DNA of 64,000 nucleotides. Origin: Elusimicrobiota bacterium (GTDB taxonomy: Bacteria; Elusimicrobiota; Elusimicrobia; UBA1565; UBA9628). The notes beneath the pieces are model-generated. The model did no database searches. It was not told where the DNA came from and worked only from the letters and a program-made list of their open reading frames with translations. The stretch is taken from positions 163,382-227,381 of the forward strand of contig JACPFR010000009.1 of assembly GCA_016182905.1 (NCBI GenBank). The letters run 5' to 3'. Position 1 is the first letter of the stretch. Each line of letters opens with the position of its first letter. The position numbers were made by a program, and so were the translations under genes. Shown here piece after piece: positions 41,937 to 50,661 of this stretch.

Positions 41937-44156
41937 ATGACACGAGTTCGGGCGCTGACCAGGAGCGCGGCCGCGGTCATGGCCGCCGTTCTCGTCCTGT
42001 CCTGCCCCGGCCAGGAAGCCTTCGCTCAGACGGTGCGCGTCGCGCGGCCGGGGCCGTCCGCCGGAGCGGTCTCACTCATCCCCTCGGCGGCCCTCCCGTC
42101 CGGAGCCTCGCTCCCGCTCACGGGCGCCCCGCTCTCCGCGCCGGCCCTCTCGCCGGCCTTGGCGGCGCCGTCGATCGACCCCGCGCCGCGTCCCGCCGCG
42201 CCGGTCCGCGCGGCCGCCGCGGCGCCGTCCCCCGTCCGGCTCAAGGCCGCCGTACCGAGCGCGAAGGAGCTCGAGCGGCGGACCGCCGGCCTCAAGGAGC
42301 GCGCGGCCGAGCAGAAGCTCATCGATCGCGTCCTCAAGGTGTCCATCGCGCTCGAGAGGATCGAGACCGGCGGCGCGGCCCGGGAGGAGGATCTCAAGGC
42401 CACCGCGGACCGGGCTTGGAGCGAGGGCCTTCCCGCGCCGGCCTCCGAGGCCGCGGTCCCGGCCGCGCCTTCGTCCCCGAGCCCCGTCCTTGCGAAAGCC
42501 GGCGGCGCCGGGCCGGACCGGATGAACGGTCCTCCCTCCGCGCAGGCGCCCGCGCCCGTCAAGCCCAAGCCCGCTTTTTTCCGTACCAAGGCCAAGGAGG
42601 CGAAGCTCGCCCTGGGCCGAGTCCTGGACCGCGCCCTTTCCTCCGTCGGTTCGCTGTCGCGCCGTCTCCCGGCGCCGCTCGTGACGGTCACGGCGGCCGT
42701 CGCGACCTTCGCCGCCGACCATGCGGCGCGCCTGCTCCTTCCCGCGGTGTTCGGCTTCACGCCGGCCGTCGGCCTCTGGGTCCTGGCGGGCCTGGGCGGC
42801 GTGATGATCCCCGCCCTCGTCGCGACGCGGATCGCCCTGGCCCGCGGAGGCGACCCGGCGCACGCGCCGCTGACGCGCTACGCCGACGGCCTCCTCGGCG
42901 TGTTCGCCGGCGCCGCGGCCGTGACCGCCCTCGGACTGACGGGGCTCGATCTGACCGCCGCGTTCTTGGGTGCCGCGGTCAAGGGCGCCGGGCTCGTCAG
43001 CCTGGCCCCCCTGCTGGGAGCGCTCGCCTTCATGGCCGCCCTGCCCGTCGTCTACGGCGCCGGGCACACGGCCTGGGGCCTGCGGAACAAGGTCCGGATC
43101 GCGCCGGAGTTCCCCGTGGAGATCCCGTTCAGCCTCATGCTCCTGCCCATGCTCTTCTCCCCGATGATGCGCTTCATCTCCCTGACCGGCGGCGTCACCG
43201 ACCTCCTCGCCTTCCCCCTGCTGTTCGCCGCCGTCGCCGCCTACCGGCTCAGCCGCCGCTTCCTGACGCGCATGACGGCGAAGGGCGCCTCGCCGGCGGC
43301 CGCCGGGTTCTCCGTCCGGGAGCTCCTGACGCGCTGGCGCCTCGACCGGATCCCCGGGGAGGCCACGACCCCCGAGAGGGAGATCCGCCGCGCCCGCGTC
43401 CAGGCCGCGTGGTGGGGCGGGGCCCTGGTCCTGGGCAGCCTCGCTCTGCTCTCGCTGCTCAAGCTGTCGGTGCCCGCGGCCCTCGCGGCGGCGGGCGCCT
43501 CGTTGACGGGCTCGCTCATGACCATGGCGCCGATGATCGTCCTGTCGGGCTTCGCCGCGGCCCTCTTCATGCGGGTCAAGCGCGTCTCCTCGGGCCCGTA
43601 CGTCGAGACGGTCCGGGACCTCGCGCGGCGGGCGAAGGTGCCGATGCCGCGCGTGTACGCCGGCGCGAGCACCGGCGACCCCAACGCCTTCGCCGCGGGC
43701 GGCGTCCAGCTCCTCTCCGTGGTGGCGGTCAAGGGCTACATCACGCGCCTCATGACCGTCCGCGAGATGAGCGGCGTGCTGGCGCACGAGCTCAGCCACG
43801 TGAAGTACCGCCACATGCTGACCCTGTTCGCCTCCATCGCCTGCCTCCAGCTCCTCTCCGGCGGCGCGGTCACGCTGTGGCAGATGGCGCTGGGCTATTG
43901 GACGCCCCTGCTCTGGATGATCGGGGCCATGGGGCTGACCCGGGCCAACGAACGCATGGCGGACGCCGGCGCGGCGAAGCTCACCGGCGACCCTCGCGGC
44001 CTGGCCACGGGCCTGCGCAAGTTCGCGCTGCTCGGCCTCGAGGACGATAAGATGCCGCACCGCGAGGGCAGCTGGCTGTACCGGCTGCTGCTGTCCCACC
44101 CCGACCCGCTGGAACGCGTCCAGACCTTGGGCCGGATGATCGAGAAGCCCCGATAG
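41937..44156 (+). CDS. Membrane M48-family zinc metalloprotease with long Ala/Pro-rich N-terminus
   Basis: 739 residues: signal peptide (about 1-30), a low-complexity Ala/Pro/Ser segment with a helical stretch (about 30-240), several membrane helices (about 255-420 and 485-545) and an M48 peptidase domain (about 560-735). The zinc motif is LAHELSHVKYRH, with the downstream Glu expected in NERMADAGAAKL; GDPNAFAAGG and LLSHPDPLERV are also typical of HtpX/Ste24-type enzymes. It probably removes damaged membrane proteins. The N-terminal third has no counterpart in HtpX. Confidence 0.85.
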   Translation: MTRVRALTRSAAAVMAAVLVLSCPGQEAFAQTVRVARPGPSAGAVSLIPSAALPSGASLPLTGAPLSAPALSPALAAPSIDPAPRPAAPVRAAAAAPSPVRLKAAVPSAKELERRTAGLKERAAEQKLIDRVLKVSIALERIETGGAAREEDLKATADRAWSEGLPAPASEAAVPAAPSSPSPVLAKAGGAGPDRMNGPPSAQAPAPVKPKPAFFRTKAKEAKLALGRVLDRALSSVGSLSRRLPAPLVTVTAAVATFAADHAARLLLPAVFGFTPAVGLWVLAGLGGVMIPALVATRIALARGGDPAHAPLTRYADGLLGVFAGAAAVTALGLTGLDLTAAFLGAAVKGAGLVSLAPLLGALAFMAALPVVYGAGHTAWGLRNKVRIAPEFPVEIPFSLMLLPMLFSPMMRFISLTGGVTDLLAFPLLFAAVAAYRLSRRFLTRMTAKGASPAAAGFSVRELLTRWRLDRIPGEATTPEREIRRARVQAAWWGGALVLGSLALLSLLKLSVPAALAAAGASLTGSLMTMAPMIVLSGFAAALFMRVKRVSSGPYVETVRDLARRAKVPMPRVYAGASTGDPNAFAAGGVQLLSVVAVKGYITRLMTVREMSGVLAHELSHVKYRHMLTLFASIACLQLLSGGAVTLWQMALGYWTPLLWMIGAMGLTRANERMADAGAAKLTGDPRGLATGLRKFALLGLEDDKMPHREGSWLYRLLLSHPDPLERVQTLGRMIEKPR

Positions 44157-44177
44157 CCGCAAGCCGGTCACAACCCC

Positions 44178-44206
44178 TGGACAAGCCATAACGGGCCTGA
44201 TACACT
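44178..44206 (+). promoter_or_regulatory. Promoter of the gene at 44216
   Basis: -35 TGGACA (44178-44183), 17-nt spacer, -10 TACACT (44201-44206), followed by GGGGAG and the ATG. Confidence 0.7.
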
Positions 44207-44215
44207 CGGGGAGAC

Positions 44216-44893
44216 ATGCCCACACCCGAGCAGGAGGTTATGGACGCTCGCCGCAAGCGCACCCTCTGGCTGCTGGCCGGCGGCGCCGCCTCCCTGATCC
44301 TGCCTCTCCTCGGCGTGCTGTACATGCGCATGAACGAGGTGAAGACCGCGCGGCCTCCCGACAGCTCGGTCACGTTCGAGCGGCGCGAGAAGGGCGAGGA
44401 GAAGGTCAACGTCTCCCAGACCGTGACCATCGTCGCTCCGCCCGCGGCGGGCAACCCGGCGCAGTCGTCGCTGCCCGTCGCGGGCGGCATGACGATGACG
44501 CCGGCGCCCGGCGGCGGCTCCTCCCTCGACTTCGTGAAGGGCGGGACGAACAACAGCTATTACCAGGACAAGGCGGCCGCGCCGCCGCCCGCGGCCCCGC
44601 CCCCCGCGCCGCCCTCCGCGGCGTCCATGCCCGCCGCGGAGGCCGCTCCGAAGACCGCCGCCCAGAAGGGCGGCAAGAAGGCGTTCAACATGCCCAAGCT
44701 CCAGGGCACCAAGAGCTTCAGCTCCTTCAAGGGCGCGTCGCCGAAGCCGACCGGCGCCCCGTCCGGGATGACCGGCGTCGCCGACCCCCAGGCGGGCAAG
44801 GGCGGCGGCGACATGGCCGACATGCTCAAGGGCGTGCCCGGCGGGGTCGACAACCCCGAAGTCCAGAAGTACCTGAAGAGCCAGGGCAAATAA
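44216..44893 (+). CDS. Single-span membrane protein with disordered Pro/Ala-rich domain
   Basis: 225 residues: a charged start, one membrane helix (about 16-36, LLAGGAASLILPLLGVLYM) and a long periplasmic, low-complexity part rich in Pro, Ala, Gly and Lys, with short ordered-looking pieces (KKAFNMPKLQGTKSFSSFKG) and a C-terminal VDNPEVQKYLKSQGK. No family recognised. A GGGGAG ribosome site is present; the transporter gene follows after 6 nt. Confidence 0.65.
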   Translation: MPTPEQEVMDARRKRTLWLLAGGAASLILPLLGVLYMRMNEVKTARPPDSSVTFERREKGEEKVNVSQTVTIVAPPAAGNPAQSSLPVAGGMTMTPAPGGGSSLDFVKGGTNNSYYQDKAAAPPPAAPPPAPPSAASMPAAEAAPKTAAQKGGKKAFNMPKLQGTKSFSSFKGASPKPTGAPSGMTGVADPQAGKGGGDMADMLKGVPGGVDNPEVQKYLKSQGK

Positions 44894-44899
44894 CGCCCC

Positions 44900-45775
44900 G
44901 TGCGTCCCCTCCTTCTCGTCATCGCGGTGGTGTGCCTGTCCCTTCCCGCCCTGCTGATCCGCGGCGCGCGCGCGCCGATCGAGGCCATCGGCTTCTGGCG
45001 CCTGTTCCTCGCCTGCGCCGTCCTGGCTCCGTGGGCCTGGAGCCGCCGCAAGACCATGACCGTTCCCGTGAGCCGGTCCATCGCGATCGCCGGGACTTTG
45101 TTCTTCCTCCATCTGTGGACCTTCACCTGGGCCGTGTCGCACACGAGCGTGGCCCACCTCATGCTCGCCTTCTCGACGCATCCGGTGTGGACGGGGCTCG
45201 GGGCGTGGCTTCTCTTCAAGGAGCCCCTCGGGCGCCGGGAGCTCGGCGCCTTCGCGCTCGCGGCGGCGGGCGTCGTCCTGCTGTTCGGCGGCTCGCTGCG
45301 CATGGGCGGGTCGGGCCTCGCGGGAGACCTCTCCGCGCTGCTCTCGGCGATGTTCTTCTCCGCCTGGGTGCTCGCCGGCCGGCGCGTCCGGCGCGGCCTC
45401 GACACGGTCAGCTTCCTGTTCGCGGCCTACGCGACCGCCGCGCTCCTGTTCCTCGCCGCGGGCGCGGCGCGGGGCGGCGCCTGGTCGGGCTGGCCCGCGT
45501 CCACCTGGGCGGCGCTCGCGACCTTGGCCTTCGCGGTCAGCCTCGGCGGCCACGGCCTGTTCACCTACCTGCTCAACGCCTACGGCGTGCTCGCGCTCAG
45601 CTGCGCCAAGCTGGTCGAGCCGATCCTGGCCGCGGTCGGCGCCTTCTGGCTGTTCGGCGAGCCGCTCTCGCCGCGGCTCGGCGCGGCCTTCGCGCTCATC
45701 GCGACGGGCGTCGTCGTCCTGCTCCGCTCCCCCCGGGGAAGGCCGGGACCGCGCGAGGACCTGGCCGAAGCCTAG
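44900..45775 (+). CDS. EamA/DMT-family transporter
   Basis: 291 residues with about ten membrane helices in two EamA repeats (about 1-130 and 145-280). GTG start 6 nt after the previous stop. Repeat marks such as ALLIRGARAPIEAIGFWRL, FTWAVSHTSVAHLM and ALSCAKLVEPILAAVGAFWLFGE are typical of drug/metabolite exporters. Substrate cannot be read from sequence. Tail-to-tail with the CBS gene, stops overlapping. Confidence 0.85.
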   Translation: MRPLLLVIAVVCLSLPALLIRGARAPIEAIGFWRLFLACAVLAPWAWSRRKTMTVPVSRSIAIAGTLFFLHLWTFTWAVSHTSVAHLMLAFSTHPVWTGLGAWLLFKEPLGRRELGAFALAAAGVVLLFGGSLRMGGSGLAGDLSALLSAMFFSAWVLAGRRVRRGLDTVSFLFAAYATAALLFLAAGAARGGAWSGWPASTWAALATLAFAVSLGGHGLFTYLLNAYGVLALSCAKLVEPILAAVGAFWLFGEPLSPRLGAAFALIATGVVVLLRSPRGRPGPREDLAEA

Positions 45776-46674
45776 CGGGATTCCGCGAGCAGGCGGTCGA
45801 GCGCGGGGATGTGCGACCGCGCCCGCGGCAGGAGGCGGGCGCGGATCAGCTCCTTCACCTCGGGATCGAGGCTCTCGTCCTCGAGCGCCTTCTCATAGCC
45901 GTGGAGGCCGTGAGCCTCCTCCTGCTTCAAGGCCCGGAGCGCCGCCTTGCGGCCGACGATCAGCGCGGCCGTCTCGAAGGCCTTCGACCATCTCCCGCGC
46001 AGGCCGGAGCTCTTCGGCTCCGGCTCGCCGCTCAGCCGCAGCCTCTCGAGCAGGAGATCGACGGCCTCCTCGTGCTCCCGCTCGATGCGCCGCAGCTCGT
46101 CGCCCGCGGGCTCGCCGCCCACCTTCCGGAGGGCCAGCTTGTAGGTCTCGATGGAGGAGAGCTCCCCGCGTACGAGCGAGCCGAGCGGCCCGGTCCGGAC
46201 CGCCGGCGTCTCGCCCGTCTCGCTGACGCCGGCGCCGCGCAGGGAGGTCTCGGCCTCCGTCGGCGGAGCCGACCTCAGGATGTCCCCGACGACCTTGGCC
46301 GTCTCGCCCGCGTGCTCGGCGATGTCGGCGAGCGAGACGACCCCGGCGAGCGTGTTGTCGGGCTTCACCACGATGAGGCGGCGGACGTGGTTCTCCGCCA
46401 TGAGATTGGCCGCGTCCTGGACGTCGTCGTCCTCGGCGCAATGGACCGCCCCGGGGGTCAGGATGTCCAGGACCTTCGCCAGGCGCATGTGGTAGCCCTT
46501 GGCCGCCGCGCGCAGGACGATGTCCCGGTCGGTCAGCACCCCGAGGACCATCCGGTTCGAGACGACCGGAGCGAAGCCCACGTTCGCGTCGCGCATCACG
46601 CGCGCCGCCTGCTCGATGGTATCCTCCGGATCGAGCGTCGCGACGTCGACGGTCATCATCTCCCTGATCTTCAT
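45772..46674 (-). CDS. CBS-pair protein fused to a DUF2383-like four-helix domain
   Basis: 300 residues: two CBS domains (about 1-130: MMTVDVATLDPEDTIEQAARVM, VLTDRDIVLRAAAKGY, VRRLIVVKPDNTLAGVVSLADIAEHAG) and a C-terminal helical domain (about 165-295) with SSIETYKLALRKVGGEP, HEEAVDLLLERL and LKQEEAHGLHGYEKALED, like the ferritin-like DUF2383/PA2169 group. CBS pairs bind adenosyl ligands; the helical domain may bind metal. The ATG at 46674 fits a TATACT box (46695-46700) and a short leader. Confidence 0.75.
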   Translation of the reverse strand: MKIREMMTVDVATLDPEDTIEQAARVMRDANVGFAPVVSNRMVLGVLTDRDIVLRAAAKGYHMRLAKVLDILTPGAVHCAEDDDVQDAANLMAENHVRRLIVVKPDNTLAGVVSLADIAEHAGETAKVVGDILRSAPPTEAETSLRGAGVSETGETPAVRTGPLGSLVRGELSSIETYKLALRKVGGEPAGDELRRIEREHEEAVDLLLERLRLSGEPEPKSSGLRGRWSKAFETAALIVGRKAALRALKQEEAHGLHGYEKALEDESLDPEVKELIRARLLPRARSHIPALDRLLAESR

Positions 46675-46806
46675 GCGCCCCCCTGCTCGCGTACAGTATA
46701 AACGCCGCGCCGGGGCGGGAGCCATGAACGCGCTGTAACCCTTTTTTCCCCGAAGGACGAACCCGGGCCGTCAGAGACGCTGTACGCGGCCTAGACGCCC
46801 GCGCAA

Positions 46807-46835
46807 TTGGCTCCCGCGGGCCGCGGCGCTACACT
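46807..46835 (+). promoter_or_regulatory. Promoter of the barrel gene at 46842 (leaderless type)
   Basis: -35 TTGGCT (46807-46812), 17-nt spacer, -10 TACACT (46830-46835), 6 nt to the ATG. Confidence 0.65.
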
Positions 46836-46841
46836 AGGCGC

Positions 46842-47738
46842 ATGAAGGCGGCCCGCATGCTCCTCCTAATCCTCCTCGCCTCGACGGCGGCGCCGGCCGG
46901 GGCGGCCGTCGTGCGCCTCAAGGACGGCGCGACGATCGAGGGGACGGTGATCAGCGCCACCGCCCGGGAGCTCGTGATCCAGACTCCGGCCGGCCCGCGC
47001 CGCGTCGACGCCGACCTGGTGCGCAGCGTCGAATACGAGACGGCGGCCCCTCCTCCGGAGAAGCCGAGGGCCCCGGCGAGCGCCTTCCCGCCGGAGCCCT
47101 GGCGCTCCGACGAGAAGAACCTCTTCTCGTTCGGCTTGGGGCTCGCCGCGCCTCTCAGCGACGTGGACTTCGCCGCCGTCGGCGGCGGCAGGGCGAGCGA
47201 CGGCGACGTCGGACCGCTGTTCGGCGTGCGCTACCTGAGGTCGTACACGAGCCGGCTCTCGGCGGGGCTCGACCTCGACTATCTCCACCGCGCGGCGACG
47301 GACTCGCCCGGCCTCCTTCCCCTCGCGAACGCGTCCGTCCTCGGAGACAACCTCCTGATGCTGACGGTCGCCCGGTGGCACCTGCTCGATCGAGGCGCCG
47401 CGAGGCCCTATATCCTGGCCGGCGCCGGCGCGAGCCGCTCCTGGACGAGGATCGAGGCCGCTCCGATCCCCGGCTTCGCGTGGTCCGACACCGACACCGA
47501 CGAGACCCGCCGCCTCGTGGACGAGGCCGCCTGGGCGTTCGCGGCCGCCGCGCGCCTCGGCATCGACTTCGATTGGGAGTTCGCCGGCCCGGGCGTGTTC
47601 GGGCTCGAGGCGGGCTGGACGGGGCTCGTGAGCCGGACCTACGGCGCGACGAGATCGGGCCGGGACCTGGGCCTGACCTCCGTTTCCTCGCGGCTGGACC
47701 TCCTCACGATCGCCGCCCGTTGGAGCCTGCGATGGTGA
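46842..47738 (+). CDS. Putative outer-membrane beta-barrel protein with N-terminal SH3-like segment
   Basis: 298 residues: signal peptide (about 1-23), a small domain (VVRLKDGATIEGTVISATARELVIQT split over about 24-60) of the Sm/SH3-like kind found in secreted proteins, a Pro linker and a barrel-like region (about 90-298) of alternating strands ending in W-S-L-R-W, a C-terminal aromatic as in outer-membrane proteins. Function unknown. Its stop overlaps the start of the next gene. Confidence 0.65.
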   Translation: MKAARMLLLILLASTAAPAGAAVVRLKDGATIEGTVISATARELVIQTPAGPRRVDADLVRSVEYETAAPPPEKPRAPASAFPPEPWRSDEKNLFSFGLGLAAPLSDVDFAAVGGGRASDGDVGPLFGVRYLRSYTSRLSAGLDLDYLHRAATDSPGLLPLANASVLGDNLLMLTVARWHLLDRGAARPYILAGAGASRSWTRIEAAPIPGFAWSDTDTDETRRLVDEAAWAFAAAARLGIDFDWEFAGPGVFGLEAGWTGLVSRTYGATRSGRDLGLTSVSSRLDLLTIAARWSLRW

Positions 47739-48535
47739 GACCGGAAGCCCGCCCTCTGGCCCTGCTCGCTTTGACGGCGCTGCTCGGCGCCGTCGGGATC
47801 GGGCCGAAGCGCGAGACGGGCGCCGCGCCGAGCGACGACGAGCGGCGTCCGATCCGCCCCTCGGCCGCCGCCCCGGCGTCCGGCCCGGTCACGATCCGCC
47901 GCCGCGAAGGGGCCGTCCCGGCTCCCGCCCGGCGGCACTTCCACCATTTCGACGGGCGCGTGCATTGGTACGGCTATCCGTTCGGCGCGGGCTACTACTG
48001 GCTGCGGCCCTTCGGCGGCTACTGGTGGACGTGGGACGCCGGCTATTCCCGCTGGGTCTACTGGCACGACGGGTTCTGGTGGTGGCCCGGCCCCGGCGGC
48101 GTCCGCTACGTCTACCTCGACGACGGCTATTTCCCGTACGAGGCGGTGCGGCGGGCCGGGTACGCCGCGCCCGCCGCCGCGCCGGCCGGCGCGGCGAACG
48201 CCTGGGCGAGCCCGGACGGCCGCCGTCTCGTGGAGGTGTCGGGCCCCGACGCCCAGGCCGTCCTCTACGACAAGACGAGGCAGCCGCCCTCCTACCTGCG
48301 TCTGCTCGGGAGGGGCGCGCGCAAGGTCCGATTCTCGAGCGCCGCGCCGGACGCGCCGCCGACGATCGCCGTCGAACTGGAGAACGGGTCCGTCGCCCTC
48401 TTCGACTACGACGGCCGAAGGCTCGACGCGGTGAAGCCGGGCGCCGCCGCGACGCCTCCTCCGGCGGGCGACGTCGCTCCCGCGCCTCCGCGCGGCCTGC
48501 CGCCCCCGCCGGAGGATCTGCCGCCGCCGGATTGA
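47732..48535 (+). CDS. Secreted Trp/Tyr/Gly-rich protein of unknown function
   Basis: 267 residues; the ATG overlaps the previous gene (ATGGTGA). Signal-like start (PLALLALTALLGAVG), a basic/Pro linker, then a core (about 70-145) extremely rich in Trp, Tyr and Gly (HWYGYPFGAGYYWLRPF, GGYWWTWD, HDGFWWWPGPGG, YVYLDDGYFPY), a beta-type domain (about 155-230) and a Pro-rich tail. Such aromatic runs occur in secreted, surface-attached proteins. Translation is coupled to the barrel protein, so they may work together. Confidence 0.65.
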   Translation: MVRPEARPLALLALTALLGAVGIGPKRETGAAPSDDERRPIRPSAAAPASGPVTIRRREGAVPAPARRHFHHFDGRVHWYGYPFGAGYYWLRPFGGYWWTWDAGYSRWVYWHDGFWWWPGPGGVRYVYLDDGYFPYEAVRRAGYAAPAAAPAGAANAWASPDGRRLVEVSGPDAQAVLYDKTRQPPSYLRLLGRGARKVRFSSAAPDAPPTIAVELENGSVALFDYDGRRLDAVKPGAAATPPPAGDVAPAPPRGLPPPPEDLPPPD

Positions 48536-48548
48536 GGCCCGCGGCCGC

Positions 48549-49112
48549 TCAGGCGGGGCTGAGCAGGATCAGTTCCGCCGCCTTCGCGATGTTCTTCACG
48601 GTCAGGTGCGGCGCCCGGTTCGGGCCGCGGCGCCAGGCGGTCTCGTGTCCGTTGTCGATCATGACCGTCCGGCAGCCCGCGCGCCGCCCGGCCTCGACGT
48701 CGTCGAGGACGTCGCCGATCATCCACGAGCGCAGCGGGTCGATGTCGTGCTCGCGGCAGGCGTCCTCGATGAGCCCCGGGGACGGCTTGCGGCAGCGGCA
48801 CTCGACGGCGTAGGCCCGCACGCGGCCCTCGGGGTCGTGAGGGCAGTAGTAGAAGCCCTCGAACGCGGCCCCCTCCTCCGCCAGCAGTTCCTCGAGCCGG
48901 CGCACCACGGGCGCCAGCGCCTCCTCGCGGAACTTGCCGCGGGCGACGCCGGGCTCGTTCGAGACGATGAACAGACGGTAGCCCGCCTCCCTCAGGCGCG
49001 CGAGCGCCTCCGTCGCGCCCGGCAGGAGCTTCAGCTTCGCGGGATCCGCCCCGTGACGCACGTCCTCGACAAGAGTCCCGTCCTTCTCGAAAAAAACCGC
49101 TCGATCGTTCAT
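48549..49112 (-). CDS. GmhB-like HAD protein with Glu in place of the nucleophile Asp
   Basis: 187 residues of the histidinol-phosphatase/heptose-bisphosphatase HAD group. The zinc loop is kept (CPHDPEG, CRCRKPSPG), as are IVSNEPG and WMIGDVLDDVEAGRRAG. Motif I, normally DxDGT, reads FFEKDGTLVED, so the phosphorylated Asp is Glu; the codon is GAG, right after a run of seven T. GmhB removes the C7 phosphate in ADP-heptose synthesis, but with Glu the usual mechanism may fail. A -10 box TATAAT (49141-49146) and an AAGGAG site precede it. Confidence 0.75.
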   Translation of the reverse strand: MNDRAVFFEKDGTLVEDVRHGADPAKLKLLPGATEALARLREAGYRLFIVSNEPGVARGKFREEALAPVVRRLEELLAEEGAAFEGFYYCPHDPEGRVRAYAVECRCRKPSPGLIEDACREHDIDPLRSWMIGDVLDDVEAGRRAGCRTVMIDNGHETAWRRGPNRAPHLTVKNIAKAAELILLSPA

Positions 49113-49229
49113 GTCGCGCTCCTTGGATCTCCTGAGCGCGATTATAGCGCCGGGATCGGGCGCGCCGTCATTGCCGTGCGGTGACATTTTCTTGCCTCCC
49201 GCGTCCCCGCCCGGAGCCGGCCAATGTAA

Positions 49230-49235
49230 TAGAAT
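49230..49235 (+). promoter_or_regulatory. -10 box of the aromatic amino acid operon
   Basis: TAGAAT ends 6 nt before the ATG of the chorismate mutase gene; no clear -35 box. Confidence 0.45.
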
Positions 49236-49241
49236 GACGGC

Positions 49242-49529
49242 ATGAAGCGCGACATCAAGAGCGACTTGAACGAGATCCGCACCGGCATCGACGCGGCCGA
49301 CAACGGCATCATCGCCCTGCTCGGCGAGCGGCGCGAGCTGGTGATCCGGCTGGCCCGCATCAAGAAGGTGCTCGACGTCCCCATCTACGACCGCAAGCGC
49401 GAGCAGGCCCTGGTCGACCGGGTCAAGAAGCTCGGCCGGAAGAAGAAGCTCAACGACGAGTTCGTCGAGGTGCTGTTCCGCCTGATCATGATGAACTCCA
49501 AAGAGACGCAGTATCATGAGGCTTTCTAA
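49242..49529 (+). CDS. Chorismate mutase, AroQ type
   Basis: 95 residues, an all-helical monofunctional AroQ domain. The active-site residues are where expected: an Arg in the first helix (LNEIRTGIDAADNGIIALLGER), RLARIKK, DRKREQALVDRV, and the C-terminal helix FRLIMMNSKETQ. It converts chorismate to prephenate. First gene of a four-gene operon; it overlaps the aminotransferase by 14 nt. Confidence 0.9.
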   Translation: MKRDIKSDLNEIRTGIDAADNGIIALLGERRELVIRLARIKKVLDVPIYDRKREQALVDRVKKLGRKKKLNDEFVEVLFRLIMMNSKETQYHEAF

Positions 49530-50661
49530 GAGGGCGGAGGCGGTCGCCGAATCGGCGACGCTCCGCCTCTCCGTCGCCGCGGCGCGGCTGCGCTCCCAAG
49601 GGCGGGAGGTCCTGAGCCTCCTCGAGGGCGAGCCCGACCTTCCCGTCCCCCCCGCGGTGCGCGAGGCCACGCGCCGCGCCCTCGCCCGCGGCGAGACGCG
49701 CTACAGCGACGCCGCCGGCCTGCCCGAGCTGCGCGAGCTGATCGCGCGCAAGCTCCGGGCGGTCGACGGCATCGCCGTCGCGCCGGAGGACGTCGTCGTC
49801 ACGAACGGCGCCAAGCAGGCCGTGTACGAGGCGCTGCAGGCGATCTGCGGGCCCGGCGACGAGGTGCTGATCCCGCGCCCGTATTGGGTGACCTTCCCCG
49901 AGTCGGTGCGCCTCGCGGGGGCCGAGCCGGTCTTCGTCGAGACCCGGGCGCACCAGCTCGATCTCGACGCCGTCGCGCGCGCGGTCACCCGCCGCACCCG
50001 CGCGATCATCATCAACTCGCCCAACAACCCGACCGGCGCGGTGTACCCCGCGGCGGCCCTGCGCGCCCTCGCGCGCCTGGCGGCCAAGCGCGATTTCCTG
50101 ATAGTCTCGGACGAGGCGTACGAGGACTTCGTCTACGACGGCGCCGCGCACGCGAGCGTCGCGGCCCTGGGAGCGGCGGGCCGCACGATCACCGTGCAGA
50201 CCTTCTCGAAGAGCTTCTCGATGACCGGCTTCCGCGTGGGCTTCCTGGCCGCGCCGCCCGCGATCGCGCGCGCGGCGCGGCGCCTGCACGGGCACGTCAC
50301 CGGCAACGTCTGCACCTTCGCGCAGCGCGGGGCGATCGCGGCGCTCGGCCTCGGACCCGGCGAGCTCGACCGCCGCCGCGCGGTCTTCCAGAAGAGGCGG
50401 GACCTCGCTTACGCGCTGGCCTCTCGCCGCTTCGACTGCGTGAAGCCCCGCGGCGGCCTGTTCGTGTTCGCCGACGCGCGCCGCCTGCTCGGGAAGCGCT
50501 TCAAGGACTCGGCGGCGCTCGCGGAGCACCTGCTCGAGAAGGCCGGCGTGTCCGTCGTCCCGGGCTCGGCCTGCGGCATGGAGGGCTTCCTGCGCTTCAG
50601 CTTCACCTCGCCCGAGCCCGTGCTCCGCGAGGCCTTCGCCCGCATCGAGGCCGCGCTGTGA
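49516..50661 (+). CDS. Class I/II aminotransferase (aspartate/aromatic type)
   Basis: 381 residues, fold-type I PLP enzyme. SLLEGEPDLPVP at the start, ETRYSDAAGLPELRELIA, IINSPNNPTGAVY, the PLP lysine in QTFSKSFSMTGFRVGF, and the C-terminal Arg in GFLRFSFTSP that binds carboxylate. In this operon it likely transaminates prephenate or phenylpyruvate/4-hydroxyphenylpyruvate. The ends overlap both neighbours. Confidence 0.9.
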   Translation: MRLSKRAEAVAESATLRLSVAAARLRSQGREVLSLLEGEPDLPVPPAVREATRRALARGETRYSDAAGLPELRELIARKLRAVDGIAVAPEDVVVTNGAKQAVYEALQAICGPGDEVLIPRPYWVTFPESVRLAGAEPVFVETRAHQLDLDAVARAVTRRTRAIIINSPNNPTGAVYPAAALRALARLAAKRDFLIVSDEAYEDFVYDGAAHASVAALGAAGRTITVQTFSKSFSMTGFRVGFLAAPPAIARAARRLHGHVTGNVCTFAQRGAIAALGLGPGELDRRRAVFQKRRDLAYALASRRFDCVKPRGGLFVFADARRLLGKRFKDSAALAEHLLEKAGVSVVPGSACGMEGFLRFSFTSPEPVLREAFARIEAAL

